Part shown: positions 17,894-26,052 of the stretch, piece after piece
Layout: each line of letters opens with the position of its first letter
Numbering within the stretch: the first letter of the stretch is position 1
Program-made: the position numbers and the translations under genes
From: Nocardia kruczakiae NBRC 101016
Lineage (GTDB): Bacteria > Actinomycetota > Actinomycetes > Mycobacteriales > Mycobacteriaceae
NCBI RefSeq assembly: GCF_001612965.1
Contig: NZ_BDBL01000041.1
Location: 1-64,000 of the forward strand
Direction of reading: 5' to 3'
DNA: 64,000 bases
Notes under the pieces: model-generated
Database searches by the model: none
What the model saw: only the letters and a program-made list of their open reading frames with translations
Told to the model about the DNA's origin: nothing

Positions 17894-17923
17894 TTGACAA
17901 TCGGGCCTGTGACCAGGCATTCT
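17894..17923 (+). promoter_or_regulatory. Candidate promoter of the rhodanese-metZ operon
   Basis: A perfect -35 TTGACA at 17894-17899 is followed, after an 18-base gap, by a weak -10 CATTCT at 17918-17923. Transcription from it would start near 17930, exactly at the first paired base of the riboswitch. Confidence 0.45.
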
Positions 17924-17930
17924 CGGTTCA

Positions 17931-18044
17931 GGTCATGAGTACCAGCGACAAGCCCCGGCTCGCTGGTCGGCAACCCTCCTCCGCGGTGGGGTGCTCCGGG
18001 TGACGACCTGGCCGCGGTCCGACCGGACGCGGCAAGTGCGGATT
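17931..18044 (+). promoter_or_regulatory. SAM-IV riboswitch
   Basis: The segment starts GGTCATGAGTACCAGCGACA. It continues with AGCCCCGGCT, GGCAACCCTCC, GCGGTGGGGTGC and CCGGGTGACGACC, then GCGGCAAGTGCGG, in the order of the SAM-IV aptamer known from actinomycetes. The first and last blocks of the core (GGTCATGAG, TGACGACC) pair as the basal stem, and the GGCAAGTGCGG end gives the pseudoknot element. It ends three bases before the GTAGGAGG ribosome site at 18047, so S-adenosylmethionine binding probably shuts off translation of rhodanese-metZ. Confidence 0.92.
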
Positions 18045-18062
18045 CCGTAGGAGGTTCGACAA

Positions 18063-18485
18063 GTGAGTTACGCCGGTGACATCACGCCTGGGCAGGCGTG
18101 GGAGTTGTTGCGCGACAATCCGGATGCGGTGCTGGTGGATGTGCGCACCGAGGCCGAATGGCGATTCGTCGGAGTGCCCGACACCACCTCGATCGAGCGG
18201 CCGACCGCCCTCATCGAATGGGTCGACGGCACCGGCTCGCCCAATCCGGCGTTCGTGGAGCAGTTGAAACAGGTGCTGGCCGATCGCGCGGGTGACAGCG
18301 ATGCCCCGGTGATCTTCCTGTGCCGGTCCGGGCAGCGTTCGATCGGTGCGGCCACGGCGGCGACGGCAGCCGGCTTCGCACCCTCCTACAACGTGCTCGA
18401 GGGTTTCGAGGGTCCGCTGGATGCCGAGGGGCATCGTGGTGGCGCCGGTTGGCGCGCACTCGGCCTGCCGTGGCGGCAGTCGTGA
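18063..18485 (+). CDS. Rhodanese-like sulfurtransferase
   Basis: A 140-residue single rhodanese domain (Rv0390-like). The active-site loop FLCRSGQRS carries the persulfide-forming Cys87, and the N-terminal VLVDVRTEAEW is the usual rhodanese strand. The start is a GTG at 18063 after GTAGGAGG. It sits between the SAM-IV riboswitch and metZ, so it is expressed for methionine synthesis. A role in supplying sulfide or persulfide to MetZ is a reasonable inference but is not shown. Confidence 0.92.
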   Translation: MSYAGDITPGQAWELLRDNPDAVLVDVRTEAEWRFVGVPDTTSIERPTALIEWVDGTGSPNPAFVEQLKQVLADRAGDSDAPVIFLCRSGQRSIGAATAATAAGFAPSYNVLEGFEGPLDAEGHRGGAGWRALGLPWRQS

Positions 18486-18525
18486 GCGGATCTGTTGTGC
18501 GGCAATTCTTTTCGTGGAGGCAGTC

Positions 18526-19740
18526 ATGATCACCGGCGGTGCATTCGATCGGCCGCTGCCCGAGGGCGTGGGTCCGGCGACCCTGGGCGTGCGCGGCGGG
18601 CTGCGGCGCTCCGGTTTCGAGGAGACCTCCGAGGCGCTGTATCTGTCGTCCGGATTCGTCTACGAGAGTGCCGAGGCGGCCGAAGCGGCCTTCACCGGCG
18701 ATATCGAGCATTTCGTCTATTCGCGCTACGGCAATCCGACGGTCGCGATGTTCGAGGAGCGGATGCGGCTGCTCGACGGCGCCGAGGCGTGCTTCGCCAC
18801 CGCCAGCGGGATGTCCGCGGTGTTCACCGCGCTGGCCGCCCTGCTCGGGCAGGGCGATCGGCTCGTGGCCGCGCGCAGCCTGTTCGGTTCCTGTTTCGTG
18901 GTGTGCAACGAGATCCTGCCGCGCTGGGGCGTGGAAACCGTCTTCGTCGACGGTGAGGATCTCGACCAGTGGGAGCGGGCGCTCTCGGAGCCGACGGCCG
19001 CGGTGTTCTTCGAAACCCCGTCGAATCCGATGCAGACCCTCGTCGACGTGCGGCGGGTGAGCGAACTGGCCCATGCCGCCGGAGCGAAGGTCGTGCTGGA
19101 CAACGTGTTCGCGACGCCGCTGTTGCAGCGCAGCCTCGACCTCGGCGCCGATGTGGTGGTCTATTCGGGCACCAAGCACATCGACGGACAGGGCCGGGTG
19201 CTCGGCGGTGCGATCCTCGGCACCGGCGACTACATCAACGGTCCGGTCAAGAATCTGATGCGCCACACCGGCCCGGCGCTGAGCCCGTTCAACGCCTGGA
19301 CCCTGCTCAAGGGTCTGGAAACGATGCCGCTGCGGGTGCGGCAGTCGACGCAGTCCGCGCTGGCCGTCGCCGAGTTCCTGGAACGGCATCCGGGCGTGGC
19401 CTGGACGAAATACCCGTTCCTCACCTCGCATCCGCAGCACGAGCTGGCGACCTCGCAGATGTCCGGCGGCGGCACCGTGGTGACCTTCGAACTCGCCGCG
19501 GGCGCCGACGAGGGCAAGAAGCGCGCCTTCGAGGTGCTGAACCGGCTGCGCATCGTCGATATCTCCAACAACCTCGGCGACGCGAAGACCCTGATCACAC
19601 ATCCGGCGACCACCACGCATCGGGCGATGGGTCCCGAAGGCCGTGCGGCCGTCGGACTCACCGACGGGGTGCTGCGCATCTCGATCGGACTCGAGGATGT
19701 GGAGGATCTGCTCGGCGATCTGGAGCAGGCGCTGAGCTGA
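18526..19740 (+). CDS. metZ: O-succinylhomoserine sulfhydrylase
   Basis: A 404-residue Cys/Met-metabolism PLP enzyme. The PLP lysine is in VYSGTKHIDGQGR, and SRYGNPT, ETPSNP and the C-terminal LRISIGLED are family landmarks. It converts O-succinylhomoserine and sulfide into homocysteine, bypassing cystathionine. The ATG at 18526 follows GTGGAGGCAGTC. It lies 40 bases after the rhodanese gene in the same riboswitch-controlled operon. Confidence 0.95.
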   Translation: MITGGAFDRPLPEGVGPATLGVRGGLRRSGFEETSEALYLSSGFVYESAEAAEAAFTGDIEHFVYSRYGNPTVAMFEERMRLLDGAEACFATASGMSAVFTALAALLGQGDRLVAARSLFGSCFVVCNEILPRWGVETVFVDGEDLDQWERALSEPTAAVFFETPSNPMQTLVDVRRVSELAHAAGAKVVLDNVFATPLLQRSLDLGADVVVYSGTKHIDGQGRVLGGAILGTGDYINGPVKNLMRHTGPALSPFNAWTLLKGLETMPLRVRQSTQSALAVAEFLERHPGVAWTKYPFLTSHPQHELATSQMSGGGTVVTFELAAGADEGKKRAFEVLNRLRIVDISNNLGDAKTLITHPATTTHRAMGPEGRAAVGLTDGVLRISIGLEDVEDLLGDLEQALS

Positions 19741-19752
19741 CACCGAAACCAT

Positions 19753-19788
19753 TGACAGTATGCTGTCAATTATGACAGCATACTGTCA
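19753..19788. promoter_or_regulatory. Double-palindrome operator for the DJ-1/MarR operon
   Basis: Two 16-base sites, TGACAGTATGCTGTCA and TGACAGCATACTGTCA, are separated by four bases (ATTA). Each is a TGACAG-4-CTGTCA palindrome and the two are exact reverse complements, giving a 36-base perfect inverted repeat. The right site ends on the A of the DJ-1 gene start codon. A TTGACA-like -35 overlaps the left site. Binding of the MarR protein encoded two genes along would block both transcription and start-codon access. Confidence 0.8.
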
Positions 19789-20414
19789 TGAGTAAAACGG
19801 TGCATCTGGCGGTCTACGACACGTTCTCGGATTGGGAGCCCAGCTACGTCACGGCCGGTATCAATCGCCCACTGATGCAGCGCGAACCGGGAACCTGGCG
19901 GATCCGCACGGTCGGTGCCACCCCCGAGCCGGTCACCTCGATGGGCGGGCTGCGCGTGCTTCCCGATCTGACTCTGGATCAGCTCTCGCCGGGCGACAGC
20001 GCGATGCTGGTCCTGCCCGGCGCCGATATCTGGGAGGACGGGCAACTCGCGCCGTTCGCCCAGGCGGCGGCGGACTTTCTGAAGGCCGGCGTGCCGGTGG
20101 CGGCGATCTGCGGCGCGACCTACGGACTGGCGAAACAGGGCCTGCTCGATGCTCGTCCGCACACCGGCAACGCCGCGGAAAACCTTGCCTCGACCGGATA
20201 TTCGGGAGCGGGACACTATGTGGACGAACCGGCCGTGACCGACGGTGATCTGATCACCGCGAGTGGTATCGCGCCGATCGACTTCGCGCGCCATATCTTC
20301 GCGCGGCTGGATCTGTTCGAGCCGGCCGTCCTGGACGCGTGGTATCGGCTCTACGCGGACCGGGATCCGAGCGGGTTCTTCGCCCTGCAGGCCGCGACGG
20401 CCGAGCCGGCATGA
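19788..20414 (+). CDS. DJ-1/PfpI family protein
   Basis: A 208-residue class I glutamine amidotransferase-like protein. The nucleophile elbow is AAICGATYGLA with the reactive cysteine. The N-terminal HLAVYDTFSDWE supplies a nearby acidic residue. Family members act as glyoxalases, deglycases, isonitrile hydratases or chaperones; the exact reaction is not evident. It lies directly behind a double-palindrome operator and overlaps the MarR gene by ATGA, so it is probably the main regulated target. Confidence 0.85.
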   Translation: MSKTVHLAVYDTFSDWEPSYVTAGINRPLMQREPGTWRIRTVGATPEPVTSMGGLRVLPDLTLDQLSPGDSAMLVLPGADIWEDGQLAPFAQAAADFLKAGVPVAAICGATYGLAKQGLLDARPHTGNAAENLASTGYSGAGHYVDEPAVTDGDLITASGIAPIDFARHIFARLDLFEPAVLDAWYRLYADRDPSGFFALQAATAEPA

Positions 20415-20887
20415 CTCGCGGTGATGCCGAACTGTTCTCCGCGGCCGCGATCACGACCTTCAAGCTGAACGGCCAGTTCCTCACGATCGCAGAGGAATTG
20501 GCGAAACCGGCGGAGATCACCGCAGCCTGGTGGCAGGTGCTGGGCGCGGTGCTGCACGAACCGCTGCCGGTCTCGGGAATCGCGCGCGAGATGGGCATCA
20601 CCCGCCAGAGCGTGCAGCGCATCGCAGACCTGCTGGTGGACAAGGGGTTCGCGGAATACCGGCCCAACCCGGCACATCGCCGGGCGAAGCTGGTGGCGAT
20701 CACCGATGCCGGCTACGCGGCGGTCCGCCGGATCACCCCGCACCATGCGGTGATGGCGAAAAAGCTTGCCGCGCAACTGGGTTCGGAACGGTTCGAGCAG
20801 ATCGTGGCCGCGCTGGGCGACCTCTCGGCGGCGCTGGCCGCGATCGAATCGGCGGGCGCAGCCGAGGCGAGCGCCGACCAGACCTGA
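20411..20887 (+). CDS. MarR family transcriptional regulator
   Basis: A 158-residue winged-helix regulator. The recognition region LPVSGIAREMGITRQSVQRIADLLVDKGFAEYRPNPAHRRAKLVAIT is typical of MarR. Its ATG overlaps the stop of the DJ-1 gene, so the two are translated together. The strong double palindrome before the operon is its likely binding site, giving negative autoregulation released by a ligand or oxidant. The protein has no cysteine, so direct thiol oxidation sensing is unlikely. Confidence 0.88.
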   Translation: MTRGDAELFSAAAITTFKLNGQFLTIAEELAKPAEITAAWWQVLGAVLHEPLPVSGIAREMGITRQSVQRIADLLVDKGFAEYRPNPAHRRAKLVAITDAGYAAVRRITPHHAVMAKKLAAQLGSERFEQIVAALGDLSAALAAIESAGAAEASADQT

Positions 20888-20921
20888 ACGAAGCCGCCTG
20901 AACGAAGCCGGCCGACCCCGT

Positions 20922-21722
20922 TCAGACCGCGAACGGATTCTCGGTGCGGCCCACGAGATCGGCCACCGAATCGATCACCAGCGTCGGCCGGTACGGGAAC
21001 TGTTCCATCGACGCCCGGGTGGAGATCCCCGAGGTCACCAGGACCGTGCGCATCCCCGCCTCGAGGCCGGCGATCACATCGGTGTCCATCCGGTCGCCGA
21101 TCATCACCGCCGATTGCGAATGCGCGCCGATCTGCCGCAGTGCCGAGCGCATCATCAGCGGATTCGGCTTGCCGACGTAGTACGGGTCGCGCCCGGTGGC
21201 CCGGGTGATCAGCGCGGCGACCGAACCCGTCGCGGGCAGCACGCCCTCGCGCGAGGGCCCGGTCGGGTCGGGATTGGTGGCGATGAACCGGGCGCCGCGC
21301 TCGACCAGCCGGATCGCGGTGGTGATCGCCTCGAACGAATAGGTCCGCGTCTCGCCGAGGACGACGTAATCCGGATCGCTGTCGGTCAGCACGTAGCCGA
21401 TCTCGTGCAGGGCGGTCGTCAGTCCCGATTCGCCCACCACGTACGCGGTGCCGCCGGGACGTTGCTCGTTCAGGAACGTGGCCGTGGCGGTCGCCGAGGT
21501 CCAGATCGAGGACGCCGGGATGTCCAGCCCGATCCGGCGCAGGCGGGCCTGGAGATCGCGCGGGGTGCGGATGGAGTTGTTGGTCAGGACCAGGTACGGA
21601 ATCTCACGCTCGGTCAGCTCCGTCAGGAACGCATCGGCGCCGGGGATGAGGTGGTCCTCGTGCACCAGCACGCCGTCCATATCGGTCAGGTAGGACAGAA
21701 TCGGTTCACTGTCGGCAGTCAC
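20922..21722 (-). CDS. HAD hydrolase, NagD/phosphoglycolate phosphatase type
   Basis: A 266-residue HAD phosphatase. Motif I is YLTDMDGVL with Asp14 (nucleophile) and Asp16, motif II is VLTNNS, and motif IV is MIGDRMDTDV. A large C2 cap with GARFIATNPDP places it in the NagD/p-nitrophenylphosphatase group, which acts on sugar phosphates or nucleotides. The start codon is uncertain: a GTG at 21722 begins the family fold, while the frame is open to 21800. It diverges from fgd1. Confidence 0.85.
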   Translation of the reverse strand: MTADSEPILSYLTDMDGVLVHEDHLIPGADAFLTELTEREIPYLVLTNNSIRTPRDLQARLRRIGLDIPASSIWTSATATATFLNEQRPGGTAYVVGESGLTTALHEIGYVLTDSDPDYVVLGETRTYSFEAITTAIRLVERGARFIATNPDPTGPSREGVLPATGSVAALITRATGRDPYYVGKPNPLMMRSALRQIGAHSQSAVMIGDRMDTDVIAGLEAGMRTVLVTSGISTRASMEQFPYRPTLVIDSVADLVGRTENPFAV

Positions 21723-21955
21723 GAGCCAATTGTGGGCTATTGCCGATAGTGATGTGACGTTCCGGTAGGTGCGTACGCGCGGCGGCCGGAGGATTCGCAC
21801 TGGTTATGGTCGAATGCGACCGCAGCTTGCCGCGCTGTCGAATTTCGGGACAGGAATTTCGGGACACCCGTCCAGCGCTGCACTCGGTCGACGCGGTCGT
21901 CTCCCACCCGGGAGCCGGCCCAAGCACGCACGTGACGGCGAACAGGAGTGGCGCA

Positions 21956-22963
21956 GTGAGTGATCTCAAGCTGGGATACAAGGCGTCGGCAGAACAATTC
22001 GGACCACGCGAGCTCGTCGAGCTCGGCGTTCTGGTCGAAGAACACGGCCTCGACAGCGCGACCGTCAGCGATCACTTCCAGCCCTGGCGGCACGAGGGTG
22101 GTCATGCTCCGTTCTCGCTGGCCTGGATGACCGCGGTCGGTGAGCGGACCTCCCGCATCCAGCTCGGCACCTCGGTGCTGACGCCGACCTTCCGCTACAA
22201 CCCCGCGGTGATCGCCCAGGCCTTCGCGACCCTCGGGGTGCTCTACCCCGATCGGATCATGCTGGGTGTGGGCACCGGGGAGGCGCTCAACGAGATCGCG
22301 ACCGGTTACAAGGGGGAGTGGCCGGAGTTCAAGGAGCGCTTCGCGCGGCTGCGCGAATCGGTCGACCTCATGCGCGCGCTGTGGAGCGGTGACCGGGTCG
22401 ATTTCGACGGTCAGTACTACACCACGGTCGGTGCGTCGATCTACGACGTGCCGCCGGCCGGGATCCCGGTCTACATCGCCGCGGGCGGACCGGTGGTGGC
22501 CCGGTACGCGGGCCGGGCCGGTGACGGTTTCATCTGCACCTCGGGCAAGGGGATGGACCTCTACACCGAGAAGTTGATGCCGGCCGTCACCGAGGGCGCG
22601 GAGAAGGTCGGGCGCACGCTCGGCGACATCGACCGGATGATCGAGATCAAGATCTCCTACGACACCGATCCCGAACTGGCGCTGGAGAATACGCGGTTCT
22701 GGGCGCCGTTGTCGCTGACCGCCGAGCAGAAGCATTCGATCACCGATCCGATCGAGATGGAGGCGGCCGCGGACGCGTTGCCGATCGAGCAGATCGCCAA
22801 GCGCTGGATCGTGGCCAGCGATCCGGACCAGGCCGTCGAGCAGATCAAGCCCTACGTCGACGCGGGGCTGAACCACCTCGTCTTCCACGCTCCCGGCCAC
22901 GACCAGCGTCGCTTCCTGGACCTGTTCGCCCGCGACCTGGCACCGCGCCTGCGCGCCTTGTGA
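21956..22963 (+). CDS. fgd1: F420-dependent glucose-6-phosphate dehydrogenase
   Basis: A 335-residue luciferase-fold enzyme of exact family length. Landmarks are TVSDHFQPW, GTSVLTPTFRYNPAVIAQAFATL and MLGVGTGEALNE. It oxidises glucose-6-phosphate and reduces coenzyme F420, the main source of F420H2 in mycolic-acid actinomycetes. The start is a GTG at 21956 with GGAG seven bases before it. A strong hairpin follows the stop. Two likely F420H2-using enzymes are encoded about 3 kb downstream. Confidence 0.95.
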   Translation: MSDLKLGYKASAEQFGPRELVELGVLVEEHGLDSATVSDHFQPWRHEGGHAPFSLAWMTAVGERTSRIQLGTSVLTPTFRYNPAVIAQAFATLGVLYPDRIMLGVGTGEALNEIATGYKGEWPEFKERFARLRESVDLMRALWSGDRVDFDGQYYTTVGASIYDVPPAGIPVYIAAGGPVVARYAGRAGDGFICTSGKGMDLYTEKLMPAVTEGAEKVGRTLGDIDRMIEIKISYDTDPELALENTRFWAPLSLTAEQKHSITDPIEMEAAADALPIEQIAKRWIVASDPDQAVEQIKPYVDAGLNHLVFHAPGHDQRRFLDLFARDLAPRLRAL

Positions 22964-22998
22964 GCACGGGCGCCGGGTGGACGCACCGGCTACTCCCT

Positions 22999-23034
22999 CG
23001 GACGTCATGCTCGGCCCGTCGGGCATGACGTCCG
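22999..23034 (+). terminator. Hairpin after fgd1
   Basis: A perfect 12-base-pair stem (CGGACGTCATGC with GCATGACGTCCG) with a 12-base loop lies 35 bases after the fgd1 stop. It has no long T run but is the only strong structure before the kinase promoter. Confidence 0.6.
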
Positions 23035-23149
23035 CTCGTTCCGGTTTCGTTCGGCGCGCGAGACGCCCGCTGTGTGTCCGTTCCGCCCGGTCCGTCCGTC
23101 CTTCACAGGCCGGTCGGACTCGGTAGGGTGCACACGGCGAGGAGGAGTA

Positions 23150-25489
23150 ATGCTGTATTCGGGGGAGTTGTTCGCGGGCTACCGGATCGAACGGGTACTC
23201 GGCGCCGGTGGAATGGGCGAGGTCTATGTCGCCCGGCACCCGCGGTTACCGCGATCGGACGCGGTGAAGGTGCTGCCGGCCCAGTATGCGGCCGATCCGG
23301 AATACCGGGCGCGGTTCGAGCGGGAGGCCGATCTGGCGGCGAGTCTGTCGCATCCGGCGATCGTGAAGGTGTACGACCGCGGCGAGTACGAGGGCCGGCT
23401 GTGGATCGCGATGGAACTGGTCGACGGCGTCGATCTGGCCCGGCGACTGGCCGCGACCGGGCCGTTCGGCATCGACGAGGTGATCCGGATCGCGGAAACC
23501 GTTGCGGGAGCGCTGGATCGCGCGAATGCGCAGGGTTTGGTGCACCGCGACGTGAAACCGGCGAACATCCTGCTGAGCCGTGACGGTGACGTGCTACTCA
23601 CCGATTTCGGCATCGCCCGGCAGGCCGCGGGTGCCTCCGATCTGACCGGAACCGGGGTCATGATCGGCACCCTGAACTATGCGTCGCCGGAGCAACTGAG
23701 CGCGCTGCCGCTGGACGGGCGCAGCGACCAGTATTCGTTGGCCTGCACCATCTTTCACGTGCTCACCGGCGACGCGCCGTTCGCGGACGCCAATCCCGTC
23801 GTGGTCGTGACGCGGCATGCCACGGCCACGCCGCCGAGCGTGCGGACGGTGCGTCCGCACCTGCATCCGGACGTGGACGCGGTCCTCGCGCGGGCGATGG
23901 CGAAGCGACCGGAGGAACGGTTCGCCTCGTCGTCGGAGTTCGCGGCGGCGCTGGCTGCGGCCTTGCGGGCCGTCACCGCCGGCCCGCCGCAGGGCGATCC
24001 GCAAGCGGCGATCGCGACCGTGCTCGCCGGGCAGCCCGTTCCGTCGCCGGGCCGGCCGGAAGCGCAGGCCGAACCACCGACGGTGCTACGGCGAACCGGT
24101 GCGCCGTCGAGTGGAATCTGGTGGGGCGCAGGCGGCGCGGTCCTGATCGTGATCGCGATCGTCACGGTGTTCGTGGTGCGGTCGGCCGGCTCCGATGAGG
24201 TCGGTCCGACCGATGCCGCCCGGACGCTGGCCCGGATCTCGGTAACTCCGCAGAGCCCGGATCTGAGTGCCGCACCCACCGGGAAGCGGTGGTCGGCCGA
24301 CGGGTGGGCGCTCCCGATCGGCGGCACGGACAAGGTGGTGTTCTACAACGGCACCAGGAAACTCGACATCCTCGACGTGGAGTCGGGTGCGCTGTTGCAC
24401 AGCATCGGTGTGGGTTACCTCTCCTACGCCGAGTGCGTGTTCACGGCGTCGGGCCGCTACGCGGGCTGCCGTACCGAGTCCGGGGACAGCGTCGCCGGGA
24501 CCCGGGACGTGAATTCGGATTCGTACGCGACGCTGCTCATCGATACGCAGACGGGTGTGATCTCCGGCCGTCTGCCGGCCGCCACCGAAATCGTCTCCGC
24601 AGGAGAAACGTTCGCCACATTCGAACCCGAGCGCAAAGGTGCCGCGACGGGTTCGGTCATCGCCGCGGATGTCACCGGCGCGGTGCTCTGGCAGGCCGAC
24701 GACATCCGAGCGGGCCTGGTCCACGGTTCCGGTGTGCTGTCGCTGCAGAAGAATCCCGTATCCGGCGATCCGTTCTCGAAGGCCGGTTTCGAATTGCGCA
24801 ACATCGAAACCGGCAAGGTCGTGTATCAGACGGCTCCGGATCACGTTCAGCCTCATACCGTGTGGGCCCCGGACTGGCTGGCGTACTCCGGCGGATTCGC
24901 GGTCGGGCAGGACTTCTTCGCTCTCGACGGAACGAAGCGCGCGAGCGCCGGTCCCGGCTGGCGGGTCGTCGCGAGCCAGCCGTATGCCACCCAGGGTGAC
25001 GATCCGGCGCCGAACGGTAATGACAAGCGCTACGCCGAACCGGACACCGCCCCGGCGCTGCCGGTGATGACGAACCGCGGCATGCTCGCCGCCTTCGACC
25101 CCGCGACCGGAGCCATGCTCTGGTCCAGGGAACTGCCGAAGGAAGCGAGTTACGGCCACGGTGTGTCCGTCGCCGGCATCGGCAGCAAAATTCTGATTCG
25201 CTGGGATACCACCGCGACATCCGGCTCCGACTACCTCGAGAACAAATACAAGCTCGCCTACGCCTGGTTCGATGCGTACACGGCCGAAGGCGGTGTACTG
25301 CCGGACAATCAGGTCCCCTGGGCCACGGACGGAACGCGGGTGGTCACCGTCGCGCGTGGTGGTCAGGGCGGGATCACGGTCGTGGGCGCCGGAAAGAATC
25401 GGCAGCCGGTGTGGTCACTCGACTTCGGCACCAGCCCGATCCGGACCTTCGCCGGGCGGGTGTATTCGGCGCGCAACCGGATCGTGTGA
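23150..25489 (+). CDS. Transmembrane Ser/Thr protein kinase with outside beta-propeller-like domain
   Basis: A 779-residue receptor kinase. The kinase domain (about 10-270) is complete: glycine loop LGAGGMGEVY, Lys40, HRDVKPAN at 132-139 (catalytic Asp134), DFG at 152-154 and APE-like SPEQ. A juxtamembrane linker, one membrane helix (about 323-344) and some 430 outside residues follow. The outside part is rich in repeated beta-strand motifs such as LDILDVESGALLH and AAFDPATGAMLWSRELP, typical of PQQ-type propellers. The ATG at 23150 follows GAGGAGGAG. It is unlike any fixed mycobacterial Pkn gene at this position and may sense a sugar, glycan or cell-wall ligand. Confidence 0.9.
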   Translation: MLYSGELFAGYRIERVLGAGGMGEVYVARHPRLPRSDAVKVLPAQYAADPEYRARFEREADLAASLSHPAIVKVYDRGEYEGRLWIAMELVDGVDLARRLAATGPFGIDEVIRIAETVAGALDRANAQGLVHRDVKPANILLSRDGDVLLTDFGIARQAAGASDLTGTGVMIGTLNYASPEQLSALPLDGRSDQYSLACTIFHVLTGDAPFADANPVVVVTRHATATPPSVRTVRPHLHPDVDAVLARAMAKRPEERFASSSEFAAALAAALRAVTAGPPQGDPQAAIATVLAGQPVPSPGRPEAQAEPPTVLRRTGAPSSGIWWGAGGAVLIVIAIVTVFVVRSAGSDEVGPTDAARTLARISVTPQSPDLSAAPTGKRWSADGWALPIGGTDKVVFYNGTRKLDILDVESGALLHSIGVGYLSYAECVFTASGRYAGCRTESGDSVAGTRDVNSDSYATLLIDTQTGVISGRLPAATEIVSAGETFATFEPERKGAATGSVIAADVTGAVLWQADDIRAGLVHGSGVLSLQKNPVSGDPFSKAGFELRNIETGKVVYQTAPDHVQPHTVWAPDWLAYSGGFAVGQDFFALDGTKRASAGPGWRVVASQPYATQGDDPAPNGNDKRYAEPDTAPALPVMTNRGMLAAFDPATGAMLWSRELPKEASYGHGVSVAGIGSKILIRWDTTATSGSDYLENKYKLAYAWFDAYTAEGGVLPDNQVPWATDGTRVVTVARGGQGGITVVGAGKNRQPVWSLDFGTSPIRTFAGRVYSARNRIV

Positions 25490-25494
25490 AACCC

Positions 25495-26004
25495 TCACGC
25501 CCTGGTCAGGGCGAACAGGCGCAGATCACGCGTCGTCCGGCTGCGGTAGGCGGCATATGCCTCTGTCGTCTCCACGAACCGGTCGAAGATCCGTTGCTTA
25601 CGCACCGGATCCTCGACCAGCTGTGCGCGCACCGGAATGCTCTGTCCCGCAAGGGTTATCGTCGCCTCGGGACGCGCCAGCAGATTGGCGGTCCAGGCGG
25701 GATGGCGGGCCTGACCGAAGTTGCTGCCGATCACATACAGCGTGTCGCCGTCGTGGACGTACAACAGCGGTGAGGTGCGCGGCTGCCCGGAGGTGCGGCC
25801 GATGGTGGTGAGCAGGACGATCGGCGCGCCGATCGGGCCGAGCACGGTGTAGCGAGCGCCGGTGCGCTGCAACACTTTCCGATCCAGCGGTGTGAGGGTG
25901 CGGACCACGAGCGAACCGAATTTCGTCGCGGCGAACGCGCTCGCGGTACGTCCGAGCAGACCGGTCCGCGAACCCCACTGCCGATCCGGAAACTGTGCCG
26001 TCAT
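25495..26004 (-). CDS. Deazaflavin (F420)-dependent nitroreductase/quinone reductase family protein
   Basis: A 169-residue Ddn-type (DUF385) split-barrel protein. Motifs PIVLLTTIGRTSGQPRTSPLLYVHDGDTLYVIGSNFG and HPAWTANLLARPEATI are typical. Relatives use F420H2 to reduce quinones, enones or nitro compounds at the membrane. Its stop is six bases from the end of the converging kinase gene. It follows the LLM-type gene by 48 bases on the same strand, suggesting a small F420 operon. Confidence 0.88.
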   Translation of the reverse strand: MTAQFPDRQWGSRTGLLGRTASAFAATKFGSLVVRTLTPLDRKVLQRTGARYTVLGPIGAPIVLLTTIGRTSGQPRTSPLLYVHDGDTLYVIGSNFGQARHPAWTANLLARPEATITLAGQSIPVRAQLVEDPVRKQRIFDRFVETTEAYAAYRSRTTRDLRLFALTRA

Positions 26005-26052
26005 GGACAGTGATCCTAGGGCTCTCGCCGCAGACGCGGGGGCAAGCGGCGG

